From Myxococcales bacterium (GTDB lineage Bacteria > Myxococcota_A > UBA9042): a stretch of DNA of 37,668 nt. Positions 16,290 through 23,603 of the stretch are shown here, piece by piece. The notes beneath the pieces are model-generated. The model did not search any database and was not told the DNA's origin. It was given only the letters and a program-made list of their open reading frames with translations. How positions within the stretch are numbered: the first letter of the stretch is position 1; each line of letters opens with the position of its first letter. A program made the translations under genes and the position numbers. The DNA lies in NCBI GenBank assembly GCA_009692465.1, contig SHZD01000036.1, forward strand, positions 1-37,668, given 5' to 3'.

Positions 16290-17996
16290 CTACAACTCGC
16301 GCGAACGCAGCCACGACACCATCGCCAGTGACCCGGCAAATAATCCCTGGCCGCCCAACAAAATGGCGTACCACCACAGCAGCGACCACGGCGGGCTGCG
16401 GTCGGCCTGCGGCAAGATCCAGGTGAACATCAGCCACGCCAAGCACGACCACAGCGCCAGTAGCGCGCGGTTGAACGTTCGCTCGTTTTTGGAACGCAGC
16501 AATTCTGCATCTGGATTGCGCACTTGCAGTTGCAACTGCCCCAGTTTGGCCCGCCGCAGCAGGCCGCGCACATCGGCCGGCGCCACCCGCACCAGCCCCC
16601 ACCAGTCGTGCAGCACCCGGTACACGCGCTTGGAGTAGGTCTTGGGGTCCAGCACCCGGCGCACGTACAGCTGCACCAAGTAGGGTCGCAGTGATTCCAA
16701 CGGGTTATAGTTGGGAACCAGCTCGCGGGCGATCCCTTCCATCGTCGATAGCGCTTTGCCGATCAAGATCAGTTCGACGGGCAGCTGAACTTGAAAACGC
16801 ACCACAGTTTCAAAGATTTCGGCGATAAATTGGCCTATGTCGAGCTGACCCAGGGTGGCGCCGTTGTAGCGCGCCATGATCTCGCCGATCTCGCTTTGCA
16901 TCGCCCGAGCGTTCACGGTGTCATCGACTAGGCCCAGATCAATGAACTGGCTGACCAACATCTCAGGATCATTAAGTAAAAGACTGACCAAAAACGTCAA
17001 CAACTCGTCAATGGTGTCATTGTCGATCGCGCCCATCGAGCCAAAATCGATGAGCGCGATGCGATTGTTGGGCAAAATAAAGAAATTGCCCGGATGGGGA
17101 TCGGCGTGAAAGAAGCCAAACTCGAAAATCGACGCCATCGACAGCTTGGTGCCCAGCTCGGCGATGGTCTGCGGATTGGTGTTCCACGCGGCCATCTGTT
17201 GTTTTTCCGAGACCTTGCAGCCGGCGATGAACTCCATCGTCAGCACCCGGCGCGTCGACAGAGCGGCATAAGTGACCGGTACGTGCACATCGGCCATGTG
17301 GGCGATGTGGCGGCGCATGCGCTCGATATTGCTGCGTTCATTGGCGAAATCGGTTTCGCGCTTGAGATTGCGGGCAAACTCTTCGATGAGCGTCAGTGGC
17401 CGAAACTGGCGGGCTTCGGGGACGCGCTCTTCCAGCGCGGCGGCCATTATATGCAATAGGTCGAGATCATTAGCGATAATTCGATCTAGCTGCGGTCGCT
17501 GGACCTTGATCACCACCTGCTCGCCGGTCGGCAAGGTCGCACGGTGGACTTGGGCGATGCTGGCGGCCGCCAACGGCGTGTCGTCGAAAGTAGCGAAAAA
17601 CGTGCTGATCGACCCGCCCAGTTCGCTTTCGATCATGGCGCGCGCAGCCTGACCGCCAAAGCCGCCGACGTTGTCCTGCAGTTTGCGCAGCTCAAACACT
17701 AGCGACATCGGGATGATGTCGGGTCGGGTCGCCGCCACTTGACCCAGTTTGATAAAGGTCGGGCCCAGCGACTCCAACGCCAGTCGGACGCGGTGTTCCC
17801 ACGTTAGTTCAGACAGTTCCTGATCGGCGTCGGTCAGCACCAGCCCGCGATTGATCAGCCCGGCGTAGCGGTCCAAGCCGGCGCGCAGCAACACGTGGCC
17901 AAAGCCATGGCGGATGACGACCGCGGTGACCTGGCGCAACCGCCCTAAATTACGGGCGTATTGCGGTAGTCGTAGTAAATTGGCGATGGCGCTCAA
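16290..17996 (-). CDS. ubiB: UbiB/ABC1/AarF-family atypical kinase
   Basis: A 568-residue ABC1-family protein. Family signatures present: KxGQ motif in FIKLGQVAATRPDIIP, Ala-rich loop LAAASIAQVH, the lysine in VVIKVQRP, the metal/catalytic HADPHPGN segment and IDFGSMG. Two C-terminal hydrophobic helices anchor it in the membrane. UbiB proteins support coenzyme Q synthesis or lipid-precursor handling through ATPase activity; whether this organism uses ubiquinone or menaquinone cannot be told here. The start is taken as a TTG at 17996 overlapping the upstream stop (TTGA); no ATG lies near the N-terminus. It is coupled to the phasin-like gene. Confidence 0.9.
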   Translation of the reverse strand: MSAIANLLRLPQYARNLGRLRQVTAVVIRHGFGHVLLRAGLDRYAGLINRGLVLTDADQELSELTWEHRVRLALESLGPTFIKLGQVAATRPDIIPMSLVFELRKLQDNVGGFGGQAARAMIESELGGSISTFFATFDDTPLAAASIAQVHRATLPTGEQVVIKVQRPQLDRIIANDLDLLHIMAAALEERVPEARQFRPLTLIEEFARNLKRETDFANERSNIERMRRHIAHMADVHVPVTYAALSTRRVLTMEFIAGCKVSEKQQMAAWNTNPQTIAELGTKLSMASIFEFGFFHADPHPGNFFILPNNRIALIDFGSMGAIDNDTIDELLTFLVSLLLNDPEMLVSQFIDLGLVDDTVNARAMQSEIGEIMARYNGATLGQLDIGQFIAEIFETVVRFQVQLPVELILIGKALSTMEGIARELVPNYNPLESLRPYLVQLYVRRVLDPKTYSKRVYRVLHDWWGLVRVAPADVRGLLRRAKLGQLQLQVRNPDAELLRSKNERTFNRALLALWSCLAWLMFTWILPQADRSPPWSLLWWYAILLGGQGLFAGSLAMVSWLRSREL

Positions 17997-18526
17997 GTGG
18001 TCGCCTCGCCGTCGCTCCCTGCGGGCGGGACCGAGATCGGCGGAATCGGGCTGGAGCCAGTTGGAATTGGATTGGCGCCAGCCGCCACCGCATCCGCGTC
18101 TGTTGCGGCTGCCGTCGCTGGTTTGACCGCAAAATGCGCGGCCAATTCTTGGGCGCGGGCCGCTGCGGCTTGCGCTGAGCGCGCAGCAATGTGCAAAGCG
18201 GCGCGCGCTGCCGCTTGGGCTGCCGGTGCCGCCGTTTCTTTCCACGGCACACTAGAGGCCGCCGCAACAGCGCCTGACCACAGCGAACCCAAAGGCACAT
18301 GCCCAACGATTTCACGCAGGGCCGCGGTCGCCATGTCCGCGTACGGGGCCCCTTCATCGCGAACCTTGTGCAGGTGCTCCAAGGTATCTGCGCGCAACTT
18401 TTCGAGTTGTTCGGGCGGCAGCGCCCCCGATTTGGCGACGCGGTCGATCACCGCCTGCGCGCTGCCATCGAGCATCCAGCGGGCGACGACCGAGGCCAGA
18501 CCTTTTTCAAAACCATCGCGGATCAT
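17993..18526 (-). CDS. Phasin-like Ala-rich protein upstream of ubiB
   Basis: A 177-residue protein. Residues 1-70 form amphipathic helices with a pattern (VIDRVAKSGALPPEQLEKLR) like that of small phasin/PHA-regulator-like proteins of the COG3937 type, which I recall occurring beside AarF/UbiB genes. The middle is strongly Ala-rich helix; the tail is Pro/Ser-rich and probably disordered. No enzyme motif is visible. It overlaps ubiB by 4 nt. The nearby polyhydroxyalkanoic-acid-system gene (19529) is compatible with a granule-surface role, but this remains inference. Confidence 0.6.
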   Translation of the reverse strand: MIRDGFEKGLASVVARWMLDGSAQAVIDRVAKSGALPPEQLEKLRADTLEHLHKVRDEGAPYADMATAALREIVGHVPLGSLWSGAVAAASSVPWKETAAPAAQAAARAALHIAARSAQAAAARAQELAAHFAVKPATAAATDADAVAAGANPIPTGSSPIPPISVPPAGSDGEATT

Positions 18527-18559
18527 GGGCTTTGCCTTGGGCTAAGAAACTGTGAAATT

Positions 18560-18815
18560 TAATTCGATCGAGTCAGTTTTCGTCCGCAGCGGCGAGCCGA
18601 CCTGCAAGGCCGCGAACTTGCGACGCAACAAGCGAGCAACTGGAAGTAAGCGGCACAACAACTTGTTCTGTCACAGCTCCCAAAGACTCGACCCATTATT
18701 GCGGTCCCTCAAAGGCTCCCCAACTGACCTAGAACGCCAGGATTCCCCATCGAAATTCTCCGCGGCCCCCGAAACAAGCAAAGAGACGCCGAGCAAATCT
18801 CATTTGATCGGCTCT
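18560..18815 (-). repeat. Dispersed element B, copy 3 (long)
   Basis: On the minus strand it starts immediately after the lipoprotein stop codon with the family hairpin GCCGATCAAAT / ATTTGCTCGGC (complement of 18787-18811, one mismatch). It then has TTTGCTTGTTTCGGGGG and TTGGGGAGCCTTTGAGGG, and ends with GCGTCGCAAGTTCGCGGCCTTGCAGGTCGGCTCG, split into the same blocks as copy 2. It also contains, at 18736-18771, a 35-bp segment almost identical to the 3' part of repeat R3. It ends shortly before the phasin-like start, so it may be that operon's leader. Confidence 0.65.
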
Positions 18816-19280
18816 CTACAGCGAGCAGCGCTTGATACGCCAATGCTTGTTGTTGGCAAAATCAAGGTACACCGCGCACGGCGTGGGCAAGTCGCGCTGC
18901 CGATTTTCCAAGAAAAAGTCGATGCCGTCGTTTTGCATAGTCTTGAAATCACGCAGAATATACCGATCGTGTTCATCCAAGTACAAGTTGGCCTGCCGAC
19001 GAATCCGCGGCCAGCCAAACTGCTGCCAGCCCTTGAGCGCGTTGGTCGAACGCTCCTGACTATGCAAGAGTTTTTGGAATTTCTCCCAGCCGCGCTCCTC
19101 ATCCGGATCTTTTGCCGCCAGCAACACTTGGTGAATCACCCACTCCGCCGTTTCCGGTTCCGGCTTGTCGACGGTCACTCCGAGCACCTTCATTCGTGCT
19201 TTGTCGAGCGTCTCGCAGCCACTGCCCGCCAGTAGCGTAATAGCCAGACAAGCACATAAAATAGTTTGATTTATCTGCAT
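18816..19280 (-). CDS. Small predicted lipoprotein, unknown function
   Basis: A 154-residue protein with a clear lipoprotein signal peptide (lipobox LAGSGC) and a strong GGAGG site before the ATG. The mature part is soluble, mixed helix/strand, with segments WVIHQVLLAAKDPDEERGWE, a Trp-rich LKGWQQFGWPRIRRQ and a C-terminal VYLDFANNKHWRIKRCSL. That pattern (a short helical region, then a strand with Trp-Arg at the end) resembles small myxobacterial lipoproteins of unknown function, but I do not recognise the family. Divergent from the PHA-system gene across 248 bp that show no other feature. Confidence 0.75.
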   Translation of the reverse strand: MQINQTILCACLAITLLAGSGCETLDKARMKVLGVTVDKPEPETAEWVIHQVLLAAKDPDEERGWEKFQKLLHSQERSTNALKGWQQFGWPRIRRQANLYLDEHDRYILRDFKTMQNDGIDFFLENRQRDLPTPCAVYLDFANNKHWRIKRCSL

Positions 19281-19528
19281 TCAAGCCTCCAGGTGCAGGC
19301 GCTCGGTGCCGGTGCACAGCGTTGCGCCACAGTGTAGCGCGGGCAGGCGCTTGCGGCTACGGGTTGCCTTGGGACCTTGCCTCCTTGACCAACGACCCCA
19401 AAACCTCCGAAATTGCGCCGCGCGTGCTGTCCGTGCTGGGCGGCGTGCTCTCGGCGAATTTTGCCACAACTCACTAGTTATTCTGGCAATTTTCGAGAAG
19501 CCACCTACCTACTCACCGGAGTTTTGCT

Positions 19529-19825
19529 ATGGCCGACATCGTGCTCAACCGCACCCACGCCTTTCCACTGGACATCGCCAAGGCCAAAATGGCCCGGATG
19601 GTCGAGTCGTTCAAGAACAAGAATCCCGGCTTTGTTGACAATGTGTCGTGGGCCGAAGACGGCTGCAGCGCCGCTGCGACGGGCAAAATGTTCGACAGTC
19701 GCTTCAAAGTGAGCGAGTCCACCTTTGGCGTTGAAGTGGATCTGAAGGGCTTTGCGGCCAAATTGGCCAAAGGCATGGCGCAGTCGCGGTTGGAAAGGAC
19801 GGTAGCCGAAGAATTTCCGGTCTAA
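19529..19825 (+). CDS. Polyhydroxyalkanoic acid system family protein
   Basis: A 98-residue protein like the small 'polyhydroxyalkanoic acid system' family (PHA granule-region protein). The N-terminus VLNRTHAFPLDIAKAKM corresponds to the family 'hslgleaArakv' start. A central segment with alternating strands (MFDSRFKVSESTFGVEVDL) is followed by a helix ending in LERTVAEEFPV. The ATG has a GGAG site 10 nt upstream. Members are found near PHA genes in proteobacteria; no PHA synthase is in this window, so the link to storage granules is from the family only. Confidence 0.75.
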   Translation: MADIVLNRTHAFPLDIAKAKMARMVESFKNKNPGFVDNVSWAEDGCSAAATGKMFDSRFKVSESTFGVEVDLKGFAAKLAKGMAQSRLERTVAEEFPV

Positions 19826-19915
19826 TCCAGCGTGCTTGATTGTCGCCCAGTGGGCAGTCGTCCACCAGCCATGCGCAGTTTGTCCCGGCTAGGGTTGGCT
19901 GGCTTGCTTGGCCCG

Positions 19916-20061
19916 CCGCGATCCCCCGCTTTGGGCGCATCTCGGCGTCACTGCGTCACTTTTCTGTCAAGGACGTGCGAGAGTACGCCCCTGACAGAAA
20001 AGCTCCTTGCTCCTTGATCTGCATCCCAAATCGGGGGCCGCGGGGAATTTCGATGGGGAAT
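19916..20061. repeat. Structured dispersed element R, copy 3
   Basis: The third R copy, between the PHA-system gene and a co-directional secreted-protein gene. It has the same outer arms (CCCCCGCTTTGGG / CCCAAATCGGGGG) and constant CCTTGCTCCTTG. The middle stem sequence is completely different but pairs perfectly over 11 bp: CTTTTCTGTCA (19959-19969) with TGACAGAAAAG (19992-20002). The apical hairpin (19971-19990) has loop GAGA, again a GNRA tetraloop. The tail differs from copies 1 and 2 and contains an ATG (20053) that may be the start codon of the next gene. Confidence 0.8.
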
Positions 20062-21183
20062 CCTGGCCCGTCCCGAACGGTTGGCCCGTCCCGAACATTT
20101 ATCCCGTCCCGAACAGGTGGCCCGTCCGCTTGGCTACTCGCGGCGCTGCGAAAATACGGCCACAGTGCTGCCGGTTTCCGAACTGGCCGCGCCGCTCTTA
20201 CAATTGTTGCGGTGTGGGTGTGCCAGTTCGCTCTGGCACCGGTGGACGCTCATGCGGCGGCGCCACCGGTCGCGGCTGCGGCTGCGGACCTGCTGCAAAG
20301 TGCCCAAAAATGCTATGCGACTGGCGACATGGGCTGCGTCTTGCGGTTGTTGCAAGGCGAGCCGGCTCCGGATGCCGTCGGCGCGGTCAATGCAGCGACA
20401 GTGCGCGATCGGGCACTTGAACGCTGGCGATTGCTGGCCTTTGCCTGCGCGCGCCTCGATCGCCATGATTTGGCGCGCGGCTATTTTGTGCAGTGGTTGC
20501 AACTCGATCCGAGCCAACAACTCGACCGCGAGGCCACGCCCCCGCTGATTTGGCGCGACTACGCGGCGGCGTGGCTGCAAGTGCACGGCGGACAACTGGA
20601 TTTGCGACCAGTAGTCGATACGCACCCCCAACTGACTGCGCCGACTCCGCAGCCCAAGGACTGGCCTAAGTTTGTGCCGCCACCCCGATCTGGCCGTGAC
20701 ACGGCGCGCGATTTTGTGCTGCACATGAGCGCGTGTCTGGCGCTGCCCACCAACGTGCCGACCCAGCTGGCAAAAACCACTGTTGATCACTTGGGTCTAT
20801 CGATTGGTCTGGAACTGGAGCCGCTGGCTTGGCTGCGCGCTGGACTGCTGGTGCACCCTGTTCGCTGGAATGACGGCGCCCGATCGCGGTTGCGCAACGA
20901 TTTTGGCCTGCAAGCGCACCTGCGGCTGTGGCACGTGGACGGCAAGCGCTTCGAGCTGCAAGTGATGGCGGGCGGCGCGCTCGAAACCACCGTAGCCAAC
21001 GGTGCCTCCAGTGCCGTGGGCGCGGGATTGCGCTACCATCATCAACCCACCAATTCGGCGTTGGGCTGGACCGTGAGCGTGGCGGATCGCCGCAGCTTGG
21101 GTGGGGGCGGCGACAACGCGGTGCTGATGAGCATTGGGGTAGCGCTAAGACCGGCGGCGAAGGGCTCTGTCATCACTCGCTAA
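20053..21183 (+). CDS. Secreted TPR-like protein of unknown function
   Basis: The start is uncertain. The only in-frame ATG (20053) lies in the tail of repeat R3, preceded by GGGGAA; GTGs at 20212/20218 would leave a very short signal peptide. From the ATG there are 376 residues: an odd N-terminus of (V/G)GPSRT repeats encoded by the 18-nt tandem repeat, a hydrophobic signal-like segment ending in DAHAAAP, then a helical TPR-like part (SAQKCYATGDMGCVLRLL; FVQWLQLDPSQQLDREATPP). That 'LDP...LD' pattern is common in myxobacterial secreted TPR proteins. The C-terminal part has alternating strands and may be a small barrel. It precedes moxR by 86 bp and may belong to that operon. Confidence 0.65.
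   Translation: MGNPGPSRTVGPSRTFIPSRTGGPSAWLLAALRKYGHSAAGFRTGRAALTIVAVWVCQFALAPVDAHAAAPPVAAAAADLLQSAQKCYATGDMGCVLRLLQGEPAPDAVGAVNAATVRDRALERWRLLAFACARLDRHDLARGYFVQWLQLDPSQQLDREATPPLIWRDYAAAWLQVHGGQLDLRPVVDTHPQLTAPTPQPKDWPKFVPPPRSGRDTARDFVLHMSACLALPTNVPTQLAKTTVDHLGLSIGLELEPLAWLRAGLLVHPVRWNDGARSRLRNDFGLQAHLRLWHVDGKRFELQVMAGGALETTVANGASSAVGAGLRYHHQPTNSALGWTVSVADRRSLGGGGDNAVLMSIGVALRPAAKGSVITR
20064..20127. repeat. 18-nt tandem repeat, about 3.5 units
   Basis: Units of 18 nt with core CCCGTCCCGAAC at 20064, 20082, 20100 and a partial fourth at 20118. The period is a multiple of 3, so in the next gene's frame it encodes six-residue repeats (GPSRT type). It starts immediately after repeat R3. Confidence 0.85.
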
Positions 21184-21269
21184 TCTTGAGCGGGCCAGCT
21201 CGCCGAGCCATACTCGCCGCAATCGCTGGGCACGCGCAAACAGGCCCTCATCCGATTAGCAAGAGCACC

Positions 21270-22355
21270 ATGACTACAGACACCGTCGACGATACCACTG
21301 CAAGCGGCTACCCGCCGTCGGCTGCCGTGGCGCTGCCGCCAACTGGCCTGTCCGCACTGGTGCACGACAGTGACGCCCACGATTTGGCCCGCCACGCCAG
21401 ACAGTCGGTGCTGGCACAAGTGGCCCGCCGGGTTGTCGGTCAGGATGCGGTGGTCGACTTGTTGCTCACCGCGCTGTTTGCCGGCGGTCATGCGTTATCG
21501 ATTGGGGTGCCCGGATTGGCTAAAACGACGCTGATTCAAACTCTTGCAGAAACGCTGCGCCTCAAATTTGGCCGCGTCCAGTTTACTCCCGATCTGATGC
21601 CCAGCGACGTCACCGGTACTGAAGTGCTCGAAGAGGAGCGGGCAACTGGGCACCGCGCCTACAAATTCGTGCAGGGTCCGATTTTTGCCCACATCTTGCT
21701 GGCCGACGAAATCAACCGCACTCCGCCCAAGACTCAAGCGGCGCTGCTGCAGGCCATGCAAGAGCGCCAAGTGACCGCCGGCGGGGTGTCGCACCAATTG
21801 GAAGAGCCGTTCTTGGTGCTGGCGACCCAAAATCCCATCGAGCAACACGGCACTTATCCATTGCCGGAAGCGCAGTTGGATCGCTTTATGCTGGTGGTGC
21901 ACTTTGACTACCCCAACTTTGACGATGAGATGGAAATTGTCAGACGCACGACTGGGCTGCATGTGCCGACCCTTGAACCGGTGCTGACTCGCGAACAAGT
22001 CTTGCGCATTCAGCAGTTGGTGCGCGCGGTGCCGGTAGCCGACCATGTCCTGCGCTATGCCGTGCGCCTGGTGCGCGCCACTCGCCCTGAAGATCCGCTG
22101 TGCCCGCCCAGTTTGCGCCCGTTGTTGGCCTATGGCGCCAGCCCGCGGGCGTCGCAGTGTCTGATTCTGGCGGGCAAGGCCCGCTGCGTTCTGCGGCAGC
22201 GCACCACAGTCGCCGTCGATGACATTGCCAGCTTGGCGATCGCGACCATTTCGCACCGCGTAGTGCCCAGTTTTCGGGCTGAGGCCGAGGGCTTAGATGG
22301 CCGCAAGCTGGTCGAGCGCCTGCTAGAAATGGTACCGACCAGCGCGGAGGCCTAA
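21270..22355 (+). CDS. MoxR-family AAA+ ATPase
   Basis: A 361-residue MoxR ATPase. Visible: the RVVGQDAVVDLLLTALF entry, a Walker A GVPGLAKTT, Walker B HILLADEINR, the sensor-1 region LATQNPIEQHGTYPLPEAQLDRF, which is nearly invariant in the family, and a C-terminal lid domain. About 50 N-terminal residues are Pro/Ala-rich and probably disordered. MoxR proteins act with von Willebrand factor A (vWA) partners as chaperones or in metal insertion and stress responses. It is followed after 3 bp by a DUF58 gene and then a BatA-like gene, the classic MoxR operon. Confidence 0.93.
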   Translation: MTTDTVDDTTASGYPPSAAVALPPTGLSALVHDSDAHDLARHARQSVLAQVARRVVGQDAVVDLLLTALFAGGHALSIGVPGLAKTTLIQTLAETLRLKFGRVQFTPDLMPSDVTGTEVLEEERATGHRAYKFVQGPIFAHILLADEINRTPPKTQAALLQAMQERQVTAGGVSHQLEEPFLVLATQNPIEQHGTYPLPEAQLDRFMLVVHFDYPNFDDEMEIVRRTTGLHVPTLEPVLTREQVLRIQQLVRAVPVADHVLRYAVRLVRATRPEDPLCPPSLRPLLAYGASPRASQCLILAGKARCVLRQRTTVAVDDIASLAIATISHRVVPSFRAEAEGLDGRKLVERLLEMVPTSAEA

Positions 22356-22358
22356 CCC

Positions 22359-23603
22359 TTGGCCGCGGGCGGTGGCGACTGGACGCGCTGGTTGGGTCTG
22401 AAGCGCCGAATGGGGGCGTGGGGGGCCGCGCCGCAGTCGTCCGCCCCTTTGTTGCACCGCGAAGACACTGCATCCAAGCCCAGTGGCACCCGCGCGTTGC
22501 TCGAGCGATTGCCGGCGCCGCGCGGTCGCGATGCTATGCACGATCGCGGCCACACTTCGCAGCTGATGCAGTGGTTTGCCGACGACGACGAGGCCGTGGC
22601 CAAGAAGTCGCTGGCCCAGCGCGCCTCAGAAGTATTGGCCGGCCTGGGGCCGTTGCAACTGCCGGCGCGGCAAGTGGATGACGGCTTGCCCGGCGGCATG
22701 CATCGCTCGTTGCGGCGCGGCGGTGGCGTCGAGTTTTCCGAACACAAAGAATATGCCCCCGGTGACGACCTGCGCCAACTGGATTGGAAGGCCTACGCGC
22801 GCACGGATCGCTATTTCATTAAGCGTTTTGAGCAGGAAGTGCACGCCACAGTGACCTTGATCGTCGATGCCTCCGCATCGATGCAACTGGCGGACTTTGC
22901 CAGTGACAAGTTTGATGCAGTGCGGTTGCTGCTGGCTTGCGTGGCGTTGGTCTTGATTCGTCAAGGTGATTCGGTGGGACTGGCGGTGTTGGGCCGGCCG
23001 CAATGCACCATCGCGCCAGGTACCGGTCTGCGCCACTTTTCCCACATCGCCGATACCCTGACCAGCCTAGTGGCCGAGGGCAACTACGGTCTGGATCGCT
23101 TTGAGCCGGTGCCCTGGCGCGGCCACGAGCGGCGCGGTCTGGCGCTAGTGGCATCGGACGTGCTGGTGGCGCCGGCCAAGGCCATGGTGCCGCTGACGGC
23201 GCTACAGCGGTCTGGGCTCGGGGTGCTGTTGCTGCACACGATGCACCCGCGCGAGCTCGATTTTGCCTTTCGCGAGCCAGCGCAAATGACCTGCCGGGAG
23301 ACTTTGCGGCAGCGTATCATCGACCCGCGGGTGATGCGCGACGCCTATGTCACGCTGATGCGGGCCCACTGCGATCAGGTGGTGCAGGCGGCCGCCCATG
23401 CCGGCGTCGGCCATGTGCTGATCGACACCAGTTTTGATCCGCGCGGTCTGATTCGGCAGGTGCTGCGCGCGACCTCGAATCTGCGGGTCCGCGGCGCAGC
23501 GGTGGGTGCAGAACCTACCGACGGCGAAAGCATTTTTGACGCCAAATCAGCATTAGTCGGTGACACTGGCGAGTTTCGCAAACCTGATCTCGGTCGCCGA
23601 TGA
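22359..23603 (+). CDS. DUF58 (vWA-like) protein of the MoxR operon
   Basis: Up to 414 residues from a TTG 3 bp after the moxR stop; internal ATGs at about residues 18 and 60 are alternatives. The DUF58 signature is clear: SLRRGGGVEFSEHKEYAPGD followed by LRQLDWKAYARTDRYFIKRF. The vWA-like core follows with metal-site residues in LIVDASASM (D-x-S-x-S). DUF58 proteins are the usual partners of MoxR and are thought to be its substrate-binding or adaptor component. The first 80 or so residues are variable and low complexity. The stop overlaps the next start (ATGA). Confidence 0.9.
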   Translation: MAAGGGDWTRWLGLKRRMGAWGAAPQSSAPLLHREDTASKPSGTRALLERLPAPRGRDAMHDRGHTSQLMQWFADDDEAVAKKSLAQRASEVLAGLGPLQLPARQVDDGLPGGMHRSLRRGGGVEFSEHKEYAPGDDLRQLDWKAYARTDRYFIKRFEQEVHATVTLIVDASASMQLADFASDKFDAVRLLLACVALVLIRQGDSVGLAVLGRPQCTIAPGTGLRHFSHIADTLTSLVAEGNYGLDRFEPVPWRGHERRGLALVASDVLVAPAKAMVPLTALQRSGLGVLLLHTMHPRELDFAFREPAQMTCRETLRQRIIDPRVMRDAYVTLMRAHCDQVVQAAAHAGVGHVLIDTSFDPRGLIRQVLRATSNLRVRGAAVGAEPTDGESIFDAKSALVGDTGEFRKPDLGRR

